A stretch of DNA of 64,000 nucleotides from Flavobacterium sp. (GTDB lineage Bacteria; Bacteroidota; Bacteroidia; Flavobacteriales; Flavobacteriaceae). Made by a program: the position numbers and the translations under genes. Under the pieces are notes generated by a model. The model had not been told where the DNA came from. It made no database searches and worked only from the letters and a program-made list of their open reading frames with translations. Shown one piece after another: positions 22,822 through 31,713 of the stretch (positions are counted from its first letter, which is position 1; each line of letters opens with the position of its first letter). The stretch spans positions 1 through 64,000 of the forward strand of contig NZ_JAIXTJ010000009.1 of the NCBI RefSeq assembly GCF_027483985.1, read 5' to 3'.

Positions 22822-23703
22822 CTAAGTCGCTTTTAATCTGCTTTTTATAATTCCGTTTAAAATGACTGTGATTAAAATAATTAGCGCGCCAACATAAAAC
22901 TGCGGACTCATTTGCTCTTTATCTTCAAAGATTAGAACAGCTAATATGATACCGTAAATAGGTTCAAGATTTATAGTCAACATTACCGTATATGGACTTA
23001 AAAATTTCATTACATCAGTCGAAGCTATAAAGGCATAAGCCGTACAAACTGAACTTAGTACTAATAAATATTTAAGGTCATTGAAAGACAACTGAAAAAA
23101 CTCAAGGTTAAAACTACCAGAAAACAGCAGAAAAACCGAAAAAAACAAAACACCTCCAGATAGTTCATAAAAAGAGATGACTGTAGCATCATAAACCTTA
23201 ACAAATTTACTATTGATAACGGCAAAGGATGCCGATAAAAAAGCAGAGGTTAAGGCTAATAGTATACCTTGAACATATTTTCCTTCGACATTAAATATAA
23301 TAGTTAGACCAAAAACGACAATCAATCCGAAAAATATTTCGTACCAAACCATTTTCTTTTTGAAAAAAATGGGTTCGATTAGCGACGTAAAAAAAGCTCC
23401 TGTAGATAAACAGGCCAAAGTAATTGAGACATTTGAAACCTTGATTGCCTTGAAAAATGTAAACCAATGCAGCGCAATGATTAATCCGGCGAGGAGAAAT
23501 TTGAGCACCATTTTTTTAGAAACATCAATAGGAATCTTTTTCCATTTGATATAAATCAGGATAAAGAAAACAGCGAACAACATTCTAAACCACACTAATG
23601 GCAGCGCTTCTAAAGTGATTAGCGCTCCAAGAATTGCAGTAAAACCCCAAATGAACACAATCAAATGAAGGTGTAAGTAACTTTTAGTGTTATCGTTTAG
23701 CAT
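22822..23703 (-). CDS. EamA/DMT-superfamily transporter
   Basis: A 293-aa inner-membrane protein with ten predicted spans in two EamA repeats (about 1-140 and 150-290). The repeats show the typical VWFRMLFAV and LEPIYGIILAVLIFEDKE segments. Such proteins export amino acids or other small metabolites; the substrate here cannot be read from sequence. Its start overlaps the end of lptG by 14 bp, so the two are translationally linked although functionally unrelated. Confidence 0.88.
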   Translation of the reverse strand: MLNDNTKSYLHLHLIVFIWGFTAILGALITLEALPLVWFRMLFAVFFILIYIKWKKIPIDVSKKMVLKFLLAGLIIALHWFTFFKAIKVSNVSITLACLSTGAFFTSLIEPIFFKKKMVWYEIFFGLIVVFGLTIIFNVEGKYVQGILLALTSAFLSASFAVINSKFVKVYDATVISFYELSGGVLFFSVFLLFSGSFNLEFFQLSFNDLKYLLVLSSVCTAYAFIASTDVMKFLSPYTVMLTINLEPIYGIILAVLIFEDKEQMSPQFYVGALIILITVILNGIIKSRLKAT

Positions 23704-24778
23704 TACGAAGTAAATAGATGGCTAAAATACCGAAAAGGACATTAGGTATCCAAACGGCAACTATAGGTGATGTTGTAGATTTTTCGGCCAAAACACCAAA
23801 TACTTTGTCTAAAAAAACAAAAGCAAACGCAAGCAAGATTCCGATAGCTAGATTAATTCCCATTCCACCTCTACGTTTCATAGAAGAAACCGCTACCGCA
23901 ATAATCGTTAAAATAAAAGCAGAAACTGGTAGACTGTATTTTTTATATAAAACAACTAAGTACGTATTAATATTGGTTGAACCTCTAGTTTTTTCTTTTT
24001 CGATAAACTTCACTAAATCAAAATAAGAAAGCGTTTCTGCAATATAAACCACAGGAGTTAAATCTTCTAAATCAAATTTCAGAACGGTATCTTTTCTTTG
24101 AACTGCGGTAATCTCATCGTTTAAAGCGCCTATTTTTCTTTTCTTAAAATCAAATAAAGTATAAGAACTATCTCTTGGGTTCCATTTAATTCTACTGGCT
24201 GAAATTTTATATTTTAATTGATCGTTTTCAAATCGTTCCATCGAAAAATTAAACGCCATTTTAGAAGCGGAATTAAAACTACTTACATAAATGTATTCTT
24301 CTTTATTGATTTGGCGATAAACATCGGAGTTGTCTCGCATTTCGTTTTGACCATTTCCAATAAGATACATGTACCTAAAGTTCTTAAAACCTTCACTAGC
24401 CTTCGGCACCAAAAAGAAACCCATTAGCAGAGAAAATATCGAAACTATTGTAGCTCCGATAATGTAAGGTCTTAAAAATCGTGTGAAGGAAATTCCAGAA
24501 CTTAAAATGGCAATAATCTCGGTGTTATTGGCTAATTTGGAGGTAAACCAAATAATAGATAAGAATAAAAAAATAGGAAACAGCAGATTAGCGAAGTAAA
24601 CCGTAAAATCTACATAGTATTGCGCTATAGCTCCAAAAGGAACTTTATTTTCAATCATTTTGTTCACTTTTTCGGCAACGTCAATAGTTATTCCGATGGG
24701 AATAAACATTAACAACATTACTGAGAATGTGGCCAAATAGCGTTTTAATATGTATTTATCTATGATTGTAAGCATCAC
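23690..24778 (-). CDS. lptG: LPS export permease, LptG/LptF (YjgP/YjgQ) family
   Basis: A 362-aa inner-membrane subunit of the Lpt machine that extracts lipopolysaccharide and passes it to the periplasmic bridge. It has three N-terminal spans (first at about 13-31), a periplasmic beta-jellyroll domain (about 125-265) and three C-terminal spans including ISSMKRRGGMGINLAIG. One YjgP/YjgQ gene is seen here, and the lptB ATPase is elsewhere in this window (51443). Whether it is LptF or LptG is not certain. It is 24 bp from tgt. Confidence 0.85.
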   Translation of the reverse strand: MMLTIIDKYILKRYLATFSVMLLMFIPIGITIDVAEKVNKMIENKVPFGAIAQYYVDFTVYFANLLFPIFLFLSIIWFTSKLANNTEIIAILSSGISFTRFLRPYIIGATIVSIFSLLMGFFLVPKASEGFKNFRYMYLIGNGQNEMRDNSDVYRQINKEEYIYVSSFNSASKMAFNFSMERFENDQLKYKISASRIKWNPRDSSYTLFDFKKRKIGALNDEITAVQRKDTVLKFDLEDLTPVVYIAETLSYFDLVKFIEKEKTRGSTNINTYLVVLYKKYSLPVSAFILTIIAVAVSSMKRRGGMGINLAIGILLAFAFVFLDKVFGVLAEKSTTSPIVAVWIPNVLFGILAIYLLRNAKR

Positions 24779-24802
24779 CTACTCTTTGTTTTAATTTAAA
24801 CG

Positions 24803-25933
24803 TTATAGTCGTTGACTCATTTGTTTAACCATCATGTCTTTCCAAACTCTAAAATCGCCTGCAATAATATGTTTTCTAGCTTCTCGTACTAACCACATAT
24901 AGAAACCTAAATTATGAATAGTAGCAATTTGCTTTCCAAGATATTCATTAGCGGCAAATAAATGACGAAGATAAGCTTTGGTATATTCGGTATCCACGAA
25001 AGTGATTCCCATTTCATCTATTGGAGAGAAATCATCTTCCCATTTTTTGTTCTTTATATTAATAGTTCCATTTGCAGTAAAGAGCATACCGTTTCTTGCA
25101 TTACGAGTTGGCATAACACAATCAAACATATCTACACCAAGTGCAATGTTTTCTAATATATTGATTGGAGTACCAACGCCCATTAAATAACGTGGTTTAT
25201 CTTCAGGTAAAATAGCACAAACTACATCGGTCATTGCATACATTTCTTCGGCTGGTTCACCTACCGAAAGTCCGCCAATAGCGTTTCCTACTTGATTAGA
25301 ATTTGCAATGTATTCGGCACTTTGCATTCTTAAATCCTTATAAGTACTACCTTGAACTATTGGAAAAAAAGCTTGGTCGTAACCATATTTAACTGGAACT
25401 TTCTCCAAGTGATTGATGCATCGATCTAGCCAACGATGTGTCATTTTCATCGAACGCTGTGCATAGCGATAATCACACGGATATGGCGTGCATTCATCAA
25501 ATGCCATAATGATATCAGCACCAATTGTACGCTGAATTTCCATAACATTTTCAGGAGTAAAAAAGTGGTAAGAACCGTCAATATGCGATTTAAATTTCAC
25601 ACCTTCTTCCTTAATTTTTCTATTGGCTGAAAGGGAATACACTTGATAACCGCCCGAATCGGTCAAGATATTTCTATCCCAATTCATAAATTTGTGCAAA
25701 CCTCCTGCTTTTTCAAGAATCTCTGTTTGCGGACGTAAGTATAAATGATAAGTATTTCCTAAAATAATATCAGGATTTATTTCTTCTTTTAATTCGCGTT
25801 GGTGCACTCCTTTTACAGAAGCAACCGTTCCAACAGGCATAAAAATAGGAGTTTCAATAACTCCGTGATCTGTAGTAATAGATCCAGCTCTGGCTTTAGA
25901 ATTGGCGTCTTTTTGTAATAAATCAAATTTCAT
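24803..25933 (-). CDS. tgt: tRNA-guanine (queuine) transglycosylase, zinc motif missing
   Basis: Exchanges guanine-34 for the queuosine precursor in GU(N) tRNAs. Active-site segments are intact: DSGGYQVYSL (general-base Asp), MAFDECTPYP, NAIGGLSVGEP and MFDCVMPTRNARNG with the nucleophile Asp. I start at Met8 of the longest frame (376 aa), which gives MKFDLLQKD as in relatives; the longer frame begins with TTG at 25954. Oddly, the usual CxCxxC zinc ligands are absent: the matching stretch reads ITFVDTEYTKAYLRHLF with no cysteine. This is probably lineage-wide. It is read just upstream of lptG. Confidence 0.93.
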   Translation of the reverse strand: MKFDLLQKDANSKARAGSITTDHGVIETPIFMPVGTVASVKGVHQRELKEEINPDIILGNTYHLYLRPQTEILEKAGGLHKFMNWDRNILTDSGGYQVYSLSANRKIKEEGVKFKSHIDGSYHFFTPENVMEIQRTIGADIIMAFDECTPYPCDYRYAQRSMKMTHRWLDRCINHLEKVPVKYGYDQAFFPIVQGSTYKDLRMQSAEYIANSNQVGNAIGGLSVGEPAEEMYAMTDVVCAILPEDKPRYLMGVGTPINILENIALGVDMFDCVMPTRNARNGMLFTANGTINIKNKKWEDDFSPIDEMGITFVDTEYTKAYLRHLFAANEYLGKQIATIHNLGFYMWLVREARKHIIAGDFRVWKDMMVKQMSQRL

Positions 25934-26021
25934 ATTGGCATTTTCAATTCGCAAAGATAGTAGAATTAAAAAATTTGAATTAAGAAATAACTTTTTTTAA
26001 TAAGTATTTATGATTTAAAAC

Positions 26022-26057
26022 AAAAAAACTAGTAATTAAAATTAACTACTAGTTTTT
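26022..26057 (-). terminator. Symmetric terminator between receiver gene and tgt
   Basis: AAAAACTAGTA (26024-26034) pairs with TACTAGTTTTT (26047-26057). On the minus strand it lies just after the stop of the receiver gene and ends in Ts, separating it from tgt. Confidence 0.75.
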
Positions 26058-26080
26058 AAAACCCTTATATGATAATGATG

Positions 26081-26467
26081 TTATTGCAGTGACTCTTCAA
26101 GAATTTGCTGAACGGCTTCTTTAAATTCTTTGAAATTATTTCTTTTTAGTAAGTAACGAACTCCTTTTAAAGAAAACTCTTTAACCAATTTTTTGGGGTG
26201 CGCACCCGAAATCATAATAATCGGAATGTCTTTGAAATTGTCATTCTTACGAATTATTTCCAAAATTTCTTCGCCGTTAAATACGGGCATATGAATATCT
26301 AAAACTATTACTCCAGGCTTTTCCTCATCAGTTTCTAAAGTATTAAGCATTAATCGTCCATTCAAAAAAGGAATCACGTTGTATCCTAATTCCTCTCCAA
26401 TATCTTTAAAGAATCCCAAATCATCTAGATCATCATCTAGATAATAAATCTTTTTTAAGTGTTCCAT
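26081..26467 (-). CDS. Single-domain response regulator (receiver only)
   Basis: A 128-aa CheY-like receiver with no output domain. Acidic residues D11-D13 (YLDDD), phospho-acceptor Asp57 in IVLDIHMPVFNG, the switch Ser in IIMISGA and a Lys-rich final helix are present. It could act as a phosphate sink or bind a partner protein. No kinase is adjacent. It is a single-gene unit with its own terminator; the nearby sequence gives no clue to its partner. Confidence 0.9.
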   Translation of the reverse strand: MEHLKKIYYLDDDLDDLGFFKDIGEELGYNVIPFLNGRLMLNTLETDEEKPGVIVLDIHMPVFNGEEILEIIRKNDNFKDIPIIMISGAHPKKLVKEFSLKGVRYLLKRNNFKEFKEAVQQILEESLQ

Positions 26468-26580
26468 AACAAGTGATTTTTAATAATTGTAAATTTACTG
26501 AAGGAGCAAGAATTGTATTTTACAAAATATCTACTAAGAATTATATAATTTATAGTATTAATAACTTGTAATAAAATCTT

Positions 26581-26611
26581 TTGCCCTACCAAAAAAATAG
26601 ATTTACTTTTG
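26581..26611 (+). promoter_or_regulatory. Consensus promoter of the transketolase operon
   Basis: TTG (26581-26583), 20 bp, TACTTTTG (26604-26611): a perfect match to the Bacteroidota promoter. It would start transcription near 26618, 20 bases before the ATG at 26639, so the upstream TTG at 26609 cannot be the start codon. Confidence 0.75.
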
Positions 26612-26638
26612 ACAAATAATAATTTTAACTACACAATA

Positions 26639-27484
26639 ATGTCTAACATTAAACAACTACAAGACTTTACAACACAAGTTCGAAGAGATATTCTTCGTAT
26701 GGTACACGCAGTAAACTCAGGTCATCCTGGTGGTTCTCTAGGCTGTGCCGAATTTTTAGTAACACTTTATCAAGACACTATGCAACGCAAAGAAGGTTTT
26801 GATATGAACGGAAGAGAGGAAGATCTATTCTTCTTATCTAACGGCCATATTTCACCTGTTTTTTACAGTGTTTTGGCCAGAAGTGGTTATTTTGAAGTTT
26901 CAGAATTGGCAACTTTCAGAAAATTAAACACACGTTTGCAAGGACATCCAACAACACACGAAGGATTAGAAGGTATTCGAATGGCTTCAGGATCATTAGG
27001 ACAAGGATTATCTGTTGCAATTGGCGCTGCTCAAGCCAAAAAATTAAACAACGACAACCATTTAGTTTATGTTTTAACTGGAGATGGCGAACTACAAGAA
27101 GGTCAAAACTGGGAAGCAATAATGTATGCATCAGCAAAAAATGTAGACAACTTAATTGCTACTGTTGATTTAAACGGACAACAAATTGATGGTTCTACCA
27201 AAGATGTTTTAAATATGGGCAACCTCAAAGCTAAATTTGAAGCTTTTGATTGGGATGTACTAGAAATTACTGAAGGAAACAATATTGAGTCAATCATTGC
27301 CGGAATGAATGAAGCAAAAGCAAGAACAGGTAAAGGAAAACCAGTTTGCGTTTTACTACATACCGAAATGGGTAATGGTGTAGATTTTATGATGCACACA
27401 CATGCTTGGCACGGAAAAGCACCAAGTGATGAACAATTGGCCAACGCTTTGAGTCAAAATGCCGAAACTTTAGGAGATTATTAA
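26639..27484 (+). CDS. Transketolase, N-terminal (thiamine-binding) subunit
   Basis: First half of a split transketolase in the pentose-phosphate pathway. At 281 aa it matches family N-subunits. It carries VNSGHPGGSLGCAE (about 25-38), LSNGHISPVFY and the thiamine-diphosphate motif GDGELQEGQNWEA...N (about 141-175). I start at ATG 26639 (MSNIKQLQDF) because the promoter overlaps the longer TTG frame. The C-terminal half is at 28207, separated by an unrelated gene instead of following directly. Confidence 0.95.
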   Translation: MSNIKQLQDFTTQVRRDILRMVHAVNSGHPGGSLGCAEFLVTLYQDTMQRKEGFDMNGREEDLFFLSNGHISPVFYSVLARSGYFEVSELATFRKLNTRLQGHPTTHEGLEGIRMASGSLGQGLSVAIGAAQAKKLNNDNHLVYVLTGDGELQEGQNWEAIMYASAKNVDNLIATVDLNGQQIDGSTKDVLNMGNLKAKFEAFDWDVLEITEGNNIESIIAGMNEAKARTGKGKPVCVLLHTEMGNGVDFMMHTHAWHGKAPSDEQLANALSQNAETLGDY

Positions 27485-28210
27485 ATGAGAATAATTCTTT
27501 TACTACTATTTTTTTGTACAACTACTTTTCTTTTTTCTCAAAATAAAGAAATGAGCTACTATTTTGACAGCTGTATAGAATTCGATTTAAAAAATTATAG
27601 TACTAATCTATTTGCACGAATTAATTATTTTAGAAATACAAAAGACTCCACCTACTCTATGAGTTTATTTCAAAAAAAAGATACAATTTATGCAAGTTTA
27701 TATGATCGTAAGAAAAATATTCTTGTAAATTTCAATGTAGATTCCAAATATAGTGGCGTTGAAGATTTAAAAAAATTCCACAACAGCAGATTATACAATT
27801 ATGTGGGTTACACGAAAGGAAAAAAATATAAAAATCATGTTGAAAGTTTTGAATATGAGTACGACAGAATCAAAAATCAAACTCTAGTTCACATAATACA
27901 TTATAAAAATAGTAAAAGAAAGAAAATCATTAATGAACACTACTATTATTTCTCGACTAAGGAAAACATTATAAGTCTAGATAAAAATGATGTAAAAAAT
28001 TATATTATGAAAAAACATAATATTCCTGAAATTCAAAATCAGAATCTAGAAAAAACTATTTGCGTAGTCAATGGAAAAAAACAGTCAGAATCTGAAACAG
28101 TTAAGATCACAAAAATTGACTATACTTTTTCCTTCACGCCTGATCAAGTTTATCCACAACATAAAGTATACAATAACACAACAAGACCAAACATCTACTT
28201 AACACAATGA
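27485..28210 (+). CDS. Unknown secreted protein embedded in the transketolase operon
   Basis: A 241-aa protein with a signal peptide (MRIILLLLFFCTTTFLFSQ) and a Lys/Asn/Tyr-rich mature part; I recognise no domain. Its ATG directly follows the stop of the first transketolase gene, and its stop overlaps the start of the second (ATGA), so all three should be co-translated. It is visibly more A/T- and Lys-rich than its neighbours, which suggests a later insertion. Nothing links a secreted protein to transketolase chemistry, so the position may only provide strong expression. Confidence 0.75.
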   Translation: MRIILLLLFFCTTTFLFSQNKEMSYYFDSCIEFDLKNYSTNLFARINYFRNTKDSTYSMSLFQKKDTIYASLYDRKKNILVNFNVDSKYSGVEDLKKFHNSRLYNYVGYTKGKKYKNHVESFEYEYDRIKNQTLVHIIHYKNSKRKKIINEHYYYFSTKENIISLDKNDVKNYIMKKHNIPEIQNQNLEKTICVVNGKKQSESETVKITKIDYTFSFTPDQVYPQHKVYNNTTRPNIYLTQ

Positions 28211-29160
28211 AAAAATATACAAACACAGGCAGTAAAGACACGCGTTCAGGATTTGGCGCAGGAATGACCGAATTAGGACAAAAAAATGAAAATGTGGTTG
28301 CACTTTGCGCCGATTTAATTGGTTCGTTAAAGTTTGACGATTTCAAAAAAAATCATCCAGAGCGTTTCTTCCAAATTGGAATCGCTGAAGCTAACATGAT
28401 CGGTATTGCAGCTGGATTAACTATTGGTGGTAAAATTCCATTTACTGGAACCTTTGCTAACTTCTCTACAGGAAGAGTTTATGACCAAATTCGTCAATCC
28501 GTAGCTTATTCTGATAAAAACGTAAAAATTTGCGCTTCTCACGCAGGATTAACACTTGGTGAAGACGGCGCAACACACCAAATATTGGAAGATATTGGTT
28601 TAATGAAAATGCTTCCAGGTATGACAGTAATCAATACTTGTGATTATAATCAAACCAAAGCAGCAACTTTAGCTTTAGCAGATCATCACGGTCCAGCTTA
28701 TTTACGTTTTGGTCGTCCTGTTGTGCCTAATTTTACTCCAGCAGACGAACCATTTGTTATTGGAAAAGCCATAATGCTTAACGAAGGAACTGATGTGACT
28801 ATCGTTGCAACAGGTCATTTAGTTTGGGAAGCATTAATCGCTGCAGAAGCTCTTGAAGCAAAAGGAATTTCAGCTGAAGTAATCAATATCCACACTATTA
28901 AACCACTCGACGAAGAAGCCATCTTAAAATCGGTTGCAAAAACAGGTTGTATCGTTACTGCAGAAGAACATAACATCCTTGGAGGTTTAGGTGAAAGCGT
29001 TGCAAGAACATTGGCTTTGAACACGCCAACACCACAAGAATTTGTAGCCGTTCAAGATTCCTTTGGCGAAAGCGGAACTCCAGAACAATTAATGGACAAA
29101 TACAAGCTAAATAATCAAGCTATTGTTGAAGCCGTAGAAAGAGTTATCAAAAGAAAATAA
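28207..29160 (+). CDS. Transketolase, C-terminal (pyrimidine-binding) subunit
   Basis: Second half of the split transketolase, 317 aa. It shows the pyrimidine-binding domain (SRDTRSGFGAGMTELG-like start, FFQIGIAEANMIGIAAGL with the catalytic Glu, FTGTFANFSTGRVYDQIRQS) and the C-terminal transketolase domain (IVTAEEHNILGGLGESVA near 240-257). It pairs with the product of 26639-27484. It overlaps the preceding gene by 4 bp and is followed by a strong terminator. Confidence 0.95.
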   Translation: MKKYTNTGSKDTRSGFGAGMTELGQKNENVVALCADLIGSLKFDDFKKNHPERFFQIGIAEANMIGIAAGLTIGGKIPFTGTFANFSTGRVYDQIRQSVAYSDKNVKICASHAGLTLGEDGATHQILEDIGLMKMLPGMTVINTCDYNQTKAATLALADHHGPAYLRFGRPVVPNFTPADEPFVIGKAIMLNEGTDVTIVATGHLVWEALIAAEALEAKGISAEVINIHTIKPLDEEAILKSVAKTGCIVTAEEHNILGGLGESVARTLALNTPTPQEFVAVQDSFGESGTPEQLMDKYKLNNQAIVEAVERVIKRK

Positions 29161-29180
29161 TTCTTCTTCATACTAAAATT

Positions 29181-29213
29181 AAATCCGTTTTGTTTTCAGA
29201 ACGGATTTTTTTT
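29181..29213 (+). terminator. Intrinsic terminator after transketolase operon
   Basis: AAATCCGTT (29181-29189) pairs with AACGGATTT (29200-29208), followed by Ts. Confidence 0.88.
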
Positions 29214-29230
29214 GAATTATATAGAAATAA

Positions 29231-29261
29231 AAAAACCACCACAAAAATGTGATGGTTTTTT
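29231..29261 (-). terminator. Terminator after tRNA-Thr
   Basis: AAAACCACCACA and TGTGATGGTTTT form a long stem with one mismatch around a short A loop. On the minus strand it lies 5 bases past the tRNA end and runs into Ts. Confidence 0.65.
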
Positions 29262-29265
29262 GAAG

Positions 29266-29339
29266 AGCCGGCGGAGGGACTCGAACCCACGACCTGCTGA
29301 TTACAAATCAGCTGCTCTAGCCGACTGAGCTACGCTGGC
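29266..29339 (-). tRNA. tRNA-Thr (anticodon TGT)
   Basis: A 74-nt cloverleaf on the minus strand: D arm GCTC/GAGC, anticodon stem GCTGA/TCAGC around loop TTTGTAA (anticodon TGT, reads ACA), T arm with GGTTCGAGTCC. No CCA is encoded. The acceptor stem GCCAGCG/CGCCGGC has an A-C mismatch at the fourth pair. Confidence 0.93.
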
Positions 29340-29418
29340 GTCATTATTATGGTGCAAATATAATAGCGATTTTTAAATCTCCAAAACTTTTTTGCACTTT
29401 TTTTTGATGTTTTTTTAA

Positions 29419-29685
29419 TTAAAGTGCGTTGATTTTTTCAACCAATTGATTTGCAGTTTGTTCTAATTCTGCATTAATTTGTTTGAAATGCGCTTTCTTA
29501 TTTTCAACATTTTTAGCATTTACTTTAACAATTAAAGCATCAAAAGATGTAATTGCCTCATCTATAACTGCATTAGTAGCTTCTGTTGGTTTTCCTTCAC
29601 TAGTCATCTCGTGAATGTAAACTGCTTCAATAATATCTCCTAAAACGAAGTTGATGTCTTTTTTTAAATTTTTAACGCTTGGCAT
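29419..29685 (-). CDS. Small helical protein of unknown function
   Basis: An 88-aa soluble protein (starts MPSVKNLKKDINFVLGDIIE) predicted almost entirely helical, with heptad-like Ala/Leu/Ile spacing that suggests a coiled coil or helical bundle. It resembles short conserved flavobacterial hypotheticals; I know no function. It stands alone between tRNA-Thr and manA with its own leader. Confidence 0.65.
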   Translation of the reverse strand: MPSVKNLKKDINFVLGDIIEAVYIHEMTSEGKPTEATNAVIDEAITSFDALIVKVNAKNVENKKAHFKQINAELEQTANQLVEKINAL

Positions 29686-29740
29686 TTTCTTTTATTTTTA
29701 AAATTTGATGCAAAATTACGTATAATCTTTTGAATAAAGG

Positions 29741-30703
29741 TTAAGAAATGTATATTTCTAACACCGATGCTTTTCCAGAAACTTCAAAATCTTGCATTTG
29801 TGCTGGTATTAAAATCGTATCACCTGTTTTGTATTCAAAAGTTTCATCATTATAATACAATTCAAATGATCCTTCGACACACATATAAACTCTGAAAGTA
29901 GCTTCGTTTGCCTCAAAATTCATTGTTCCCTTAAGAGGAATAAAATTCGTGGTGAAATACTTACAGTCAACCACATTATTAGCACTATTTTCTTTTTGCA
30001 AATAATCTTTTTTGGAATCAACTACATCATAATTAATAGCATCAAGAGCTAAATCCACGTGTAGCTCACGCTCGTTGCCTTGAGCATCTTTTCGATTGAA
30101 ATCATAAATTCTGTAGGTTATATCAGATGTTTGTTGAATCTCTGCAATAACAGTGCCTGCTCCAATCGCGTGTACCGTTCCGGTTTCTAGAAAGAACACA
30201 TCGCCTTTTTGAACTTTAAAAGTATCTAAGATCTCTAAAATAGTATTGCTTTTCAAACTTTCCAAATAGGCTTCTTTGGAAGATTTGTTTCTGAAGCCTA
30301 CAATTAAATTAGCATCCGTATCTGCTTGCATCACATACCACATTTCGGTTTTACCGAAGGAGTTATGACGAGATTTAGCCAATTCATCATTTGGATGAAC
30401 TTGAATCGATAAATCCTCACGAGCATCTAAAAACTTGAATAATAATGGAAATTGGTTTCCGAACTGCGAATGTACTTTTGTACCAAGCACAGCAGCTGGA
30501 TTTGAATCTATAAACTCATTTAATGATTGCCCTTTATAAATTCCGTTAGCTATAATACTGACGTCATTTTCAACGGTAGAGATTTCCCAACTTTCGCCAG
30601 TAATCTCACTAGTTATAGGTTTGTTTAAATAAGTTTTTAGTTTTGTTCCACCCCAAATTCTGTCTTTCAAAATGGGTTCGAATTGCAATGGATATAGTTT
30701 CAT
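29741..30703 (-). CDS. manA: Mannose-6-phosphate isomerase, class I
   Basis: Zinc enzyme interconverting mannose-6-phosphate and fructose-6-phosphate, supplying mannose for cell-surface sugars. At 320 aa it is the short bacterial form. It shows RIWGGTKL (about 16), the zinc-site motif IQVHPND (about 99-105), the FLETGTVHAIGAGTVIAEIQ segment (about 170-189) and the conserved Arg in DITYRIYDF. A C-terminal cupin strand set ends the protein. It may feed the polysaccharide cluster at the right end, which is inference. Confidence 0.94.
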   Translation of the reverse strand: MKLYPLQFEPILKDRIWGGTKLKTYLNKPITSEITGESWEISTVENDVSIIANGIYKGQSLNEFIDSNPAAVLGTKVHSQFGNQFPLLFKFLDAREDLSIQVHPNDELAKSRHNSFGKTEMWYVMQADTDANLIVGFRNKSSKEAYLESLKSNTILEILDTFKVQKGDVFFLETGTVHAIGAGTVIAEIQQTSDITYRIYDFNRKDAQGNERELHVDLALDAINYDVVDSKKDYLQKENSANNVVDCKYFTTNFIPLKGTMNFEANEATFRVYMCVEGSFELYYNDETFEYKTGDTILIPAQMQDFEVSGKASVLEIYIS

Positions 30704-30745
30704 TTTAATAAGTATTGACTACAAAGATGCAAAAAAATAACGATA

Positions 30746-31201
30746 CTATTTTGTCAATTTCTTTAATGATTTCAGTGCTTTATCGATATGAATGGTACCC
30801 GACATACTGTTAAAAATCATTTTGATAATTCCATCACTATCGGCAACAAAGGTTTGTCGTCCTGGAATAAACAAGAAGTCATTTTCAACACCAAATAATT
30901 TTCTCAACCTCTTATCAGTATCAGATAGTAAAATGAACGGTAAATCAAACTTAGATTTAAACTTTATATGGGATTGAATGGTGTCGGAACTTATACCGAT
31001 AACCTCAGCACCTAAATCTTTAAAATCTTGATAACTATCTCTAAAACTGCAGGCTTGTTGGGTACAAACTTTGGTATCATCTTTTGGATAAAAATAAATT
31101 ACAAGAGGTTGTTTACCTATATAATCTTTGCTATCAAACAGTATTCCGTTAGTGTCTTTGGCTTTAAAATCGGGCAGCTTATCACCTATTTTTAGTCCCA
31201 T
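30746..31201 (-). CDS. bcp: Thiol peroxidase, BCP/PrxQ type
   Basis: Thioredoxin-dependent peroxiredoxin that reduces hydroperoxides. The 151 aa match the family. Peroxidatic Cys46 and resolving Cys51 lie in YFYPKDDTKVCTQQACSFRD; the usual Pro-Gly before the first Cys is Lys-Val here. Arg in LFGVENDFLFIPGRQTF completes the site. No signal peptide, so cytosolic. It begins 1 bp after the queD-like stop, so the two form an operon. Confidence 0.93.
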   Translation of the reverse strand: MGLKIGDKLPDFKAKDTNGILFDSKDYIGKQPLVIYFYPKDDTKVCTQQACSFRDSYQDFKDLGAEVIGISSDTIQSHIKFKSKFDLPFILLSDTDKRLRKLFGVENDFLFIPGRQTFVADSDGIIKMIFNSMSGTIHIDKALKSLKKLTK

Positions 31202-31202
31202 T

Positions 31203-31613
31203 TTAGTTTCCTTTATAGGTTACAAAGTTTCTTGGTGTTTCATAGAGAACCACTTCTAGCTCGCTATTACTATCAATATGATTTCGTAGTTTATTCCAGA
31301 TTACTACTGCTATATTTTCGGCAGTTGGATTTAAATCCGCAAAATCAGGAACATCTAAATTCAAATTTTTATGATCAAAAGCATTTTCGATATGCTCTTT
31401 AATTAAATCTGAAAGTATTTTTACATCAATAACAAAACCTGTCTCTTGGTCGATTTCGCCGGTTACGGATACAATCAACTCATAATTATGACCGTGATAA
31501 TTTGGGTTGTTGCACTTTCCAAAAACAGCATCGTTCTGTTCCATCGTCCAATCTTTTCTATACAATCTATGTGCTGAGTTGAAATGTGCTCTTCTTGAAA
31601 CGGTAACTTTCAT
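31203..31613 (-). CDS. queD: 6-pyruvoyl/6-carboxy-tetrahydropterin synthase family
   Basis: A 136-aa member of the QueD/PTPS family. The zinc histidines are seen in ahFNSAHRL (about 14) and NYHGHNYEL (about 39-44), and the catalytic Cys in GKCNNPN (about 34). The late Glu (VVLYETPRN) is conserved. In the queuosine pathway it makes 6-carboxy-tetrahydropterin, consistent with tgt elsewhere in the window, but a role in pterin metabolism cannot be excluded. Co-transcribed with bcp. Confidence 0.88.
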   Translation of the reverse strand: MKVTVSRRAHFNSAHRLYRKDWTMEQNDAVFGKCNNPNYHGHNYELIVSVTGEIDQETGFVIDVKILSDLIKEHIENAFDHKNLNLDVPDFADLNPTAENIAVVIWNKLRNHIDSNSELEVVLYETPRNFVTYKGN

Positions 31614-31615
31614 TT

Positions 31616-31688
31616 TGATTTAGGATTTGCGATTAAAGGATTTAGGATTTAAGAATTAGGATTTGGGATTAATGGATTTAGGATTTTA
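31616..31688. repeat. Degenerate GGATTTA-type repeat
   Basis: About ten imperfect units of GGATTTA / GGATTTG / GGATTAA run in tandem upstream of the queD-like gene. Similar short-unit repeats occur at 5442. They look like slippage products and may vary between strains. Confidence 0.55.
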
Positions 31689-31713
31689 ACTTAAAATTCT
31701 TTCCTCTTAAATA

